Below the pieces are notes generated by a model, which saw only the letters and a program-made list of their open reading frames with translations, did no database searches and was not told the DNA's origin. Below are positions 1-5,776 of a stretch of 8,155 bases of DNA, in pieces (position 1 is the stretch's first letter; every line of letters begins with the position of its first letter). A program made the translations under genes and the position numbers. Origin of the DNA: Akkermansiaceae bacterium UBA985 (lineage in GTDB: Bacteria; Verrucomicrobiota; Verrucomicrobiia; Verrucomicrobiales; Akkermansiaceae); assembly GCA_002292185.1 (NCBI GenBank), contig DBBL01000115.1, positions 1 to 8,155 on the forward strand. Direction: 5' to 3'.

Positions 1-693
1 AAATCAGGCATTGCAGAACTGATCAGTGATGCATCCCTTGCCGGCAAAACGGGAACTACCTATGATTTTGCTGATAATTGGTTCATCGGATACAACAGTC
101 GTGTTACCTGCGGTTTGTGGATGGGGTTTGTGCATGGCTCGAGAAAAGCTATTTACACGGGGGCATTCAGCAGGGAGACATTGTTACCTGTTTGGGTGAA
201 GGCAATGAATGCAGCCCTGTCAGATTTTTCAGGGCGAGAGATGACTCAGCCTAACTCAGTTTCGCGCCTCGAGGTTTGCTCTGTTACAGGTTTGCGAGGG
301 ACACGCTATTGCCAGAAATACCAACGAAACGTGCTTACGGGTGCCGAGTCGTATCAATCAACCACGGTAGAGGAACTGTTCACCGCAGAATCTCAGCCTA
401 CGGGCTACTGCGACGTACACGGAGTGATTGACCCAGCTATTGCAAATCATGATAGCTTTGATTCCGATAAAAAACAAGTTAGTCATTCTCCTGTTATTCC
501 TATCCAACCTAAGCAGCCAGTTTTACTCGGTGGTGACCCCTATGGAACCGAGCAGCCAGATTTTGCTCCCAGAGAACTGCGGACAGCTTATCAGAATAGT
601 CTCATGATGAACTTTGATCAGCTCGATATTGAAGACAGTGCAGCAGGGATTGTGCTAGATCGTCCTCAGCGTATCGAGATCCATGAAGATTAA
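1..693 (+). CDS. Penicillin-binding protein, C-terminal transpeptidase end (5' partial)
   Basis: The reading frame is open from the first base, so the gene starts before the window; 230 residues are visible. Residues 16-20 of the fragment read KTGTT, the third active-site motif (KTG box) of penicillin-binding transpeptidases, followed by the typical 'DNWFIGY' and 'GLWMGF' strands of a class A enzyme. Such proteins cross-link peptidoglycan in the periplasm from an N-terminal membrane anchor, which lies outside the window along with the SxxK and SxN motifs. After the catalytic domain there is a tail of about 150 residues with cysteines at fragment residues 93 (EVCSVTGL), 104 and 137 (GYCDVHG). 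The last 90 residues look polar and low in structure. A class A PBP1a/PBP1c-like enzyme is most likely; whether a glycosyltransferase domain precedes it cannot be seen. The gene ends in a terminator, so it is probably a separate transcript from the next gene. Confidence 0.9.
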   Translation, partial: KSGIAELISDASLAGKTGTTYDFADNWFIGYNSRVTCGLWMGFVHGSRKAIYTGAFSRETLLPVWVKAMNAALSDFSGREMTQPNSVSRLEVCSVTGLRGTRYCQKYQRNVLTGAESYQSTTVEELFTAESQPTGYCDVHGVIDPAIANHDSFDSDKKQVSHSPVIPIQPKQPVLLGGDPYGTEQPDFAPRELRTAYQNSLMMNFDQLDIEDSAAGIVLDRPQRIEIHED

Positions 694-714
694 GCTAAGC
701 TTGATTAGCTTTTT
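692..714 (+). terminator. Intrinsic terminator of the penicillin-binding protein gene
   Basis: A perfect 7-bp stem, AAGCTAA (692-698) with TTAGCTT (705-711), encloses a 6-base loop and runs into a short T stretch (710-714). The left arm overlaps the TAA stop codon. The stem is AT-rich, so termination may be only moderately efficient, but position and form fit a rho-independent terminator. Confidence 0.6.
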
Positions 715-775
715 CATGGCCATTTAGCGCAACTGCTGACTTGAGTTTTTATTCTCACTAGAACATTGTTTTTTT

Positions 776-2023
776 ATGCCCGAGGCAGGTAACGCAAAAC
801 AAAATTGGGAAGGGCTAGTATGCCCGGTTTGCCGTTTTGTGTTTCGCGTGCCAATGAATCACAACGGGGCAGGGGTGGTTTGCCCTGCCTGTGCTCACCT
901 ATTGCAAATTCCGAGTGTTGATCAGCGTAGGATGGTAGCCAATGCCAGAGCGCAGACGTCCAACAAGGTATCGGTTTCTAGGTATGGGCTTAAAAAGGAC
1001 ATTGGCGACATGATGTTCAAGGAAACACCTGGGGGTGCTAGTAGTGATATGGCCGATGATCTAGAGCCTCTTGATGCGAGCTTGCAGCCTAAGCAGCTAA
1101 TAGATGATTCTTGCGAGCAGGACGATGCTTACCCGGGGTTGCCAGCGTGGGAGCAAGACCGCCCTGTCGCAGCATCAGAGCCGATCAGCGCGCTCACGTG
1201 GATTCTTAGCGGCTCACTCCTGGGTGTGAGCATTGTGGTGGTGAGTATTTGGTTGATGGTTCAGTCCATCGATGACGATATTACTTACGATGCGTCAGAT
1301 GCGGTAGCTGAACCACAAAAAGATATTAGTTCAATCGATACTCGGCAGGCTGAGGAGAGCCGCATGATGAAGCAGTCAAAAAAAGTAGTCGTTGAGTTCC
1401 TTGAAGCTAAAACAGAAGCCGATGTCGAGGGGCTCATTCGAACTCCGGAGGTTTCCGTTCCCCGCTTGCGGGCATGGTATGATAGAGATCCTTGGGTCAC
1501 TCCAGGGGTGAGAGTGGTGGGCCATAAAAATAGCATCATCATTAACGGCGATACCATTACCATGGATGTGCAGCTCGACAATTTTGACATCAAAAAAATA
1601 GCGGTGGTGAAAACGGTAGCTGGTTACAAAGTTGATTGGGAAAGCTGGGTGGCATGGACATCAGTTAACTGGCAAGAGCTGTTCGATCTTCGGCCGACTG
1701 ATCCAGTTGAAGTTAGGGTGCTGTGCAAACGTGTGAACTATTACAACAGAGTGTTCAATGATAGCACCAAGTGGTTTGCTGTTCGGCTCTCACATCCATA
1801 TTCTGACAAATCAATTTACGGATATATTGATTCAGAATCGCCCCAGTTTCATCGATTTATTACAGATCTCGTCAGGGAAAAAGAAGTCTCTGCGACCCTC
1901 AAAATCAGGTATCCTCAAAATAGCCCAGTTGGCAATCAGGTATCTATCGTCGAACACATGCAATCTGGATGGGTTCGCTCTGCTGCATCAAACCACGAAG
2001 CAGAGTCACCCAGTGCACACTGA
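776..2023 (+). CDS. Zinc-ribbon protein with a single transmembrane segment, unknown function
   Basis: This 415-residue protein opens with a zinc ribbon: C16-x2-C19 and C36-x2-C39, similar in form to the 'MJ0042/FmdB-like' fingers found at the front of many planctomycete and verrucomicrobial membrane proteins. A polar, acidic, probably disordered stretch follows (about 50-135), then one hydrophobic helix at about 137-164 (rich in L, V, I and S, W near both ends). A soluble C-terminal part covers about 190-400. There is no signal peptide, so the ribbon is probably cytoplasmic and the C-terminal part periplasmic. The segment at about 196-290 has helix-then-strand character that might be an NTF2-like fold, a guess from pattern only. 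The ATG at 776 has no Shine-Dalgarno sequence but begins just before the ribbon and no better start exists. The stop is 13 bp before the next gene, suggesting co-transcription. The function is not recognised. Confidence 0.88.
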   Translation: MPEAGNAKQNWEGLVCPVCRFVFRVPMNHNGAGVVCPACAHLLQIPSVDQRRMVANARAQTSNKVSVSRYGLKKDIGDMMFKETPGGASSDMADDLEPLDASLQPKQLIDDSCEQDDAYPGLPAWEQDRPVAASEPISALTWILSGSLLGVSIVVVSIWLMVQSIDDDITYDASDAVAEPQKDISSIDTRQAEESRMMKQSKKVVVEFLEAKTEADVEGLIRTPEVSVPRLRAWYDRDPWVTPGVRVVGHKNSIIINGDTITMDVQLDNFDIKKIAVVKTVAGYKVDWESWVAWTSVNWQELFDLRPTDPVEVRVLCKRVNYYNRVFNDSTKWFAVRLSHPYSDKSIYGYIDSESPQFHRFITDLVREKEVSATLKIRYPQNSPVGNQVSIVEHMQSGWVRSAASNHEAESPSAH

Positions 2024-2036
2024 TCAAGTTGGCGTA

Positions 2037-3464
2037 ATGAAAAACCTTCAAAGCACTATGGACACCAAGGAAATACCTTCTACCTATGATAAAGCTCTTC
2101 GTATCAACCTTGACGAAGAGAAATATGGAACCTTCGCTGAGATTGGTGCTGGCCAAGAGGTAGCCAATTGGTTTTTCCGGGCATCTGGTACTGCTGGGAC
2201 CTTGGCAAAAACCATATCCGCTTATGACATGACAATGAGCGATGCCATCTACGGCAAGTCCAAGCGCTACGTTTCCCGCGATCGCCTCAACGCGATGCTC
2301 GAGTATGAATACAATTTGTTGGTCGAACGCTTGAAAGAGAAGCGCGGCTCTGCCTCTGCCTTTTTTAGTTTTTCTAATACCGTGCGTGCCCGTGGCTACC
2401 AAGACACAGGTGAATGTCATGGCTGGCTGGGAATTCGACTCCAGCTCCGCCCTCAAGAGGATCCATGCCAGATACTCATTCACGTACGTTTGCTTGATGA
2501 AGAGAATTTTGACCAAATGGAGGCACTGGGCATTATTGGCGTGAATCTCATTTACGCGGCCTTTTATCACCGAGATCAACTGTCTCTCTTTGTTGAGTCC
2601 CTCATGGACGGCTTGACGAATGATCGCGTTGAAGTGGATATGTTGAAGTTCAGTGGTGAGGGCTTCAAGATGGTTGATAACCGGCTTTGTCACCTTCAGT
2701 TGGTGAACAGCGGGCTCACCGCAGCAGCGATGTTTTTGCCGAACGGGGAGGTGGTTCAGCCTGCCGAGGCGCTCTACAACAGGCCGATCATTCTACTTCG
2801 TGGTAGTTTTAACCCCGTAACCAACCTGCACCTCGATATGCTTTGTCAGACTCGTGATGAGTTCAACAAGGTTCTGGATGTTGAGCAACAAGGTAATGCG
2901 GTCGAGCTTTGTGAGATTTCCATGAACAACCTATTGCGCAAAGGAGATGGTGATGATGCAGGTAAGGTTGACCATCTCGCTTTCCTTGACAGGGCAGATG
3001 CTCTTCAAGCACTCGGAAAGACGGTGCTTGTTTCCCGTTGCCCTGAGTTTCACCGTATTGCCAGTTACTTGAGCCGATACACAACAAGCCCCATTGGCAT
3101 TGTGCTCAGTATCGGGCTACTCAATGAGCTATTCAAAGCAAAGTGGTCAGAGGGCTTAGCTGGAGGGACCCTCGAGTCTTTTGGCAGACTCTTTAAAAAC
3201 GGGCTCTCACTTTATGTCTATCCGTGGGGAAATCGAAAAGCTGGCGAGTTGGTAACTGCTGAAAATTTCAAGACCCCTGAGAACCTTCAATATCTCTACA
3301 GACACTTCCGTGAAAATGGTATGATTCATGCCATTCCTTGTGGAGACGAGCAGCTGCTCAAGTATACTGGACGCGATATTCAGAGAATGATTGCCGCCGG
3401 TGACGAAACATGGAAGACTCTAGTTCCTGAGCAAGCTCACCGGGCAGCTCTTCACTCGCACTAA
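2037..3464 (+). CDS. Conserved cytosolic protein of the family mislabelled 'TonB-dependent receptor'
   Basis: The 475-residue product matches, from memory, a widely conserved bacterial family of about 470-500 residues. Its landmarks include 'YGTFAEIGAGQEVA' (30-43), 'AKTISAYDMTMSDAIYG' (57-73), 'ECHGWLGIR' (126-134), 'EALGIIGVNLIYAAFY' (162-177), 'DRVEVDMLKFSG' (196-207), 'PAEALY' (242-247) and 'LESFGRLFKN' (379-388). Databases often call this family a TonB-dependent receptor, but there is no signal peptide, TonB box, plug or beta-barrel pattern; the protein looks soluble and cytosolic. True function is unknown. The segment 256-265 (GSFNPVTNLH) resembles the nucleotide-binding signature of NMN adenylyltransferases, but the ISSTxxR partner motif is not seen. 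The frame stays open upstream to an ATG at 1758, inside the previous gene. I chose the ATG at 2037, 13 bp after that gene's stop; M8 (2058) is a possible alternative. Probably in an operon with both flanking genes. Confidence 0.88.
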   Translation: MKNLQSTMDTKEIPSTYDKALRINLDEEKYGTFAEIGAGQEVANWFFRASGTAGTLAKTISAYDMTMSDAIYGKSKRYVSRDRLNAMLEYEYNLLVERLKEKRGSASAFFSFSNTVRARGYQDTGECHGWLGIRLQLRPQEDPCQILIHVRLLDEENFDQMEALGIIGVNLIYAAFYHRDQLSLFVESLMDGLTNDRVEVDMLKFSGEGFKMVDNRLCHLQLVNSGLTAAAMFLPNGEVVQPAEALYNRPIILLRGSFNPVTNLHLDMLCQTRDEFNKVLDVEQQGNAVELCEISMNNLLRKGDGDDAGKVDHLAFLDRADALQALGKTVLVSRCPEFHRIASYLSRYTTSPIGIVLSIGLLNELFKAKWSEGLAGGTLESFGRLFKNGLSLYVYPWGNRKAGELVTAENFKTPENLQYLYRHFRENGMIHAIPCGDEQLLKYTGRDIQRMIAAGDETWKTLVPEQAHRAALHSH

Positions 3465-3499
3465 GCAGAGTGCATTTACGATTTTAACGCTATCATTTC

Positions 3500-4552
3500 A
3501 TGTCTTGGGGAGATGTCAGAGGCCTTTTACAATACGTACCACAATTCCGTGGTAAGGTATTCGTAGTTATTGTCGATTCTCCTGTGCCAGCACTTGCTGA
3601 AATGATGCTCAATTTGGTGAGCTTGCAGAACATCGGTGTGCAGCTTGTCATTGGTAGCACAATCCACAAACACGATGAAATTCTGGATCGTGCCCTCGAG
3701 GCCGAACTGAAATGTCACCATGCCGTAGCGGACTTGAATACGACTCCAGAAGATGTCTGTGAGGCCTTGGGGCGTGGCCAGGCTATCATTATCGATCTTG
3801 CGGCCCAGGATGCACTCTCTCGTGAAATAGCGGTATTCGCGCAGACAATCGCGGCATCCAAACTTATTCTTCTCAAGCCATGTGAACAGGCACAGCTGGC
3901 TCAAGGTGCTGTGCGTGCCACGGATCTTGAATCTATAGGAGATGGTCAGCCTGCAATTCTACTGGCAGCCGCAGAAGCCTGTAAGCTGGGTGTTTCCCGT
4001 GTTCATATCCTCGACGGTACAGACCCGGCAGCATTGCTTAGTGAGCTCTTTTCCAACGAAGGTGCCGGCACCATGGTTTATGCAGACAGTTACCGCATTA
4101 TCCGTCCACTGCGAGAGGAAGATATTGTCGAGCTACTTGGCATGATTGGGCGATCAGTTCGCAATACCTGTCTCGTTCCCCGAGACTATGCAGATATCGA
4201 AACACACCTCGCGGATTACTCCGTGATGGAGATCGATGGTAATGTCGTGGGTTCGGTAGCACTTCTTAGTTACCCAGGCTGTGAAGCTGTCGAGCTTGCT
4301 TGTTTGTATGTTAAACAGAGCCATGAAGCGCTAGGCTATGGCGCTGAACTTGTGCAGCATGCTGAGCAGTTGGCCCTAGAGCAAGGTGCCACATCTGTTT
4401 TTGCTCTGACCAATCGCGCTGCGGGGTTCTTTCAAAGCCAGCTTAGTTATCAAGAGCTACCCCTGGAAGGCATTCCTTCAGAACGTCGTAAGCAACTCAT
4501 TGCTAGCGGTCGTGATTCGCGGGTATTTGGTAAGGTTTTTAATTTGTCATAA
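3500..4552 (+). CDS. argA: N-acetylglutamate synthase (ArgA-type), degenerate kinase-like domain plus GNAT
   Basis: The product has 350 residues and two domains. Residues about 5-185 align with the amino-acid-kinase-like domain of ArgA: 'VPQFRGKVFVVIV' matches the family's 'PYI..HRGKTFV', and 'GVSRVHILDG...LLSELF' precedes 'GAGTMVYAD' (188-196), which matches the family's G-x-GT linker. Residues about 197-345 form a GNAT acetyltransferase with 'ELACLYV' (265-271), an acetyl-CoA loop ending in G279-Y-G281 and 'FALTNRAAGFFQ' (301-312), typical of ArgA. The reaction is acetyl-CoA plus glutamate to N-acetylglutamate, the first step of arginine synthesis in the cytosol. At 350 residues against about 440 in E. 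coli it is shortened, mostly in the first domain; the usual GG pair after the first strand is replaced by D26-S27. The acetyl-CoA loop has E276 where R or Q is usual. The ATG at 3500 lacks a ribosome binding site. It follows the previous gene by 35 bp. Confidence 0.85.
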   Translation: MSWGDVRGLLQYVPQFRGKVFVVIVDSPVPALAEMMLNLVSLQNIGVQLVIGSTIHKHDEILDRALEAELKCHHAVADLNTTPEDVCEALGRGQAIIIDLAAQDALSREIAVFAQTIAASKLILLKPCEQAQLAQGAVRATDLESIGDGQPAILLAAAEACKLGVSRVHILDGTDPAALLSELFSNEGAGTMVYADSYRIIRPLREEDIVELLGMIGRSVRNTCLVPRDYADIETHLADYSVMEIDGNVVGSVALLSYPGCEAVELACLYVKQSHEALGYGAELVQHAEQLALEQGATSVFALTNRAAGFFQSQLSYQELPLEGIPSERRKQLIASGRDSRVFGKVFNLS

Positions 4553-4584
4553 AAACATCCGTTTCCTTGATTTTCAATGGTTTG

Positions 4585-4620
4585 ACCTAATATGTCATCA
4601 AAGGTGTAGGTTTTTTCTTT
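4585..4620 (+). terminator. Possible weak intrinsic terminator after the argA-like gene
   Basis: ACCTA (4585-4589) can pair with TAGGT (4607-4611), followed by an almost pure T run (4611-4620 with one C). The stem is only five pairs (six with a wobble) and the loop is long, so the T run is the stronger half of this call. It would close the three-gene unit. Confidence 0.3.
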
Positions 4621-4635
4621 TCGCCATAATATTCT

Positions 4636-4641
4636 TATAAT
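4636..4641 (+). promoter_or_regulatory. Possible -10 box for the glycosyltransferase gene
   Basis: A perfect TATAAT lies about 100 bases before the GT14 start in an AT-rich stretch. The -35 position at suitable spacing is only T-rich (4613-4618), with no good TTGACA match, so the promoter is uncertain. A leader of about 90 bases would then carry the dyad at 4684-4708. Confidence 0.35.
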
Positions 4642-4683
4642 ATCGCGCCTACTGATTAACCTTAGAGTTTGGTCGCAATATCA

Positions 4684-4708
4684 ATCTGCAAGTTATGTCT
4701 TTGCAGAT
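4684..4708. repeat. Perfect 8-bp inverted repeat before the glycosyltransferase gene
   Basis: ATCTGCAA (4684-4691) and TTGCAGAT (4701-4708) are exact reverse complements around a 9-base spacer, ending 30 bases before the GT14 ATG. It could be a leader RNA hairpin or an operator. There is no T run after it, so it is not a terminator. Confidence 0.55.
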
Positions 4709-4738
4709 ATCTAGAAGCTAGTAAATTTAAGCCTCGTC

Positions 4739-5683
4739 ATGAATATCAGCTACATTATCGCAGCCTACGAAAGCCCACGTCAATTGAGGCGGTTGATTAG
4801 CAGGTTGGCTAGTCAACAAGTTTACTTTTACATACACATTGATAAGAAGGTTGATATCAAACCTTTTTTCGATGCTCTGTGTGATTTTGAGAATGTTCGT
4901 TTTGTTAGTAATGATGATCGCGTAAAATGCAGATGGGGAGGTATTGGGATCGTCTTGGCGACTCTTTGTTGTATGCGTTATGTCCTGGAGGATAAGCGTG
5001 ATGGTCGTTGTGTATTTATAAGTGGGCAGGATTATCCAATTGTTAGCAATGCAGGCATTGCTGATTTTTTTCAGCGCAATAAAACAAAAAACTATATCAC
5101 TTGTGAGCCATTTCCTCGGCAAATTTGGGAAATTGAGAATGGGGGTTGGAATAGATTAAATCATTATTATTATCAGCTAAACGATAAAAAATACGCATAT
5201 GTATCACTGCCATCAATCTGGGATCCTACATTTTATAAGCATTTTTTAGGAAACGTGCGTAGGGTCGGCAAATTGCTTGTCAGTGGACAGCTGCCTCATC
5301 AGATCCTTAAAAGAAGGGATATATCTTATGTCTTTTCTCCCTATGGGGGTGATGCATGGTGGGCTTTGACAATCAACACGCTCCAAAAAATGATTTTATT
5401 TTTGGACGATAATCCAGAATACTTAGCGTTTTTTGGTCACGTGCACGTGCCTGACGAAATCATTTTTCAGACTTTAGCGCGCAAATTAATTCCGGAAGAT
5501 GAAATCTTGCCATGTCTCACATATACGACTTGGATTGAAGGTGGTTCATCTCCCTGCATCTTCGGCGAAGGAGACTATGCGGAGTTGAAAAACCTGAATG
5601 GTGAGTTTTTGTTTGCACGTAAATTCAGCGAGGGAGAGGACGTTACCATTATGAATATGATCGATCAGCATTTGATCTCATGA
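4739..5683 (+). CDS. GT14 glycosyltransferase, Core-2/I-branching enzyme family
   Basis: The 314-residue protein carries the landmarks of the Branch family (Pfam PF02485, CAZy GT14). These are an N-terminal 'ISYIIAAYESPRQLRRLI' strand-helix, 'YIHIDKK' (31-37), the 'WGG' (66-68) before a helix, 'FISGQDYPI' (93-101), 'GGDAWWALT' (203-211) and 'VPDEIIFQT' (237-245). In the mouse C2GnT enzyme the equivalent PDE glutamate is the catalytic base, so E240 is the likely one here. The end has 'FLFARKF' (290-296), also typical. Members transfer GlcNAc or xylose without a DxD metal motif; bacterial members are linked to capsule, O-antigen or exopolysaccharide, but the donor and acceptor cannot be told from sequence. 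There is no signal peptide or membrane helix, so it is probably cytosolic. It stands alone, with no polysaccharide genes beside it, and is visibly richer in A and T than its neighbours. The family call is strong; the substrate is unknown. Confidence 0.9.
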   Translation: MNISYIIAAYESPRQLRRLISRLASQQVYFYIHIDKKVDIKPFFDALCDFENVRFVSNDDRVKCRWGGIGIVLATLCCMRYVLEDKRDGRCVFISGQDYPIVSNAGIADFFQRNKTKNYITCEPFPRQIWEIENGGWNRLNHYYYQLNDKKYAYVSLPSIWDPTFYKHFLGNVRRVGKLLVSGQLPHQILKRRDISYVFSPYGGDAWWALTINTLQKMILFLDDNPEYLAFFGHVHVPDEIIFQTLARKLIPEDEILPCLTYTTWIEGGSSPCIFGEGDYAELKNLNGEFLFARKFSEGEDVTIMNMIDQHLIS

Positions 5684-5700
5684 CTTGCTGCCAGTATAAT
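5672..5700 (+). promoter_or_regulatory. Promoter-like site facing the EF-G gene's 3' end
   Basis: TTGATC (5672-5677) and a perfect TATAAT (5695-5700) are separated by exactly 17 bases, a good match to a sigma-70 promoter. It overlaps the last codons of the glycosyltransferase gene. No gene follows on this strand; transcription starting near 5707 would meet the stem-loop at 5726-5753 within about 20 bases. It may be chance, or may drive a very short RNA or antisense transcription into fusA. Confidence 0.35.
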
Positions 5701-5722
5701 CGAAATCATCAGCGGTGATAAC

Positions 5723-5753
5723 AAAAAACGCCGACTCTTCCGAGCCGGCGTTT
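5723..5753 (-). terminator. Strong intrinsic terminator of the EF-G gene
   Basis: AAACGCCG (5726-5733) pairs with CGGCGTTT (5746-5753). Inside, CTC and GAG extend the stem across one mismatch to a TTCC tetraloop. Read on the minus strand, the stem ends in a run of six Ts (5728-5723), so it is a classical terminator 23 bases after the EF-G stop. Read on the plus strand only three Ts follow, so it probably stops the glycosyltransferase transcript less well. Confidence 0.85.
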
Positions 5754-5776
5754 GATTGAATGATTGAGTATGAAGT

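Noticed and set aside
741..769. Promoter for the zinc-ribbon gene (TTGAGT at 741, CATTGT at 764)
   Set aside because: The -10-like box matches only about half the consensus and would place the start site on the ATG itself, so it is too weak to list.
1758..2036. Upstream in-frame extension of the 475-residue protein to an ATG at 1758
   Set aside because: It lies inside the zinc-ribbon protein's coding sequence in another frame, encodes no family-like residues, and the family homology begins shortly after the ATG at 2037.
1944..2693. 249-codon minus-strand open frame
   Set aside because: It is antisense to two well-supported genes, and the product has no recognisable motif; the plus-strand frame carries the conserved family blocks.
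4727..5122. 131-codon minus-strand open frame opposite the glycosyltransferase
   Set aside because: It is a shadow of the GT14 gene, rich in T, I and N runs expected from the antisense of AT-rich codons.
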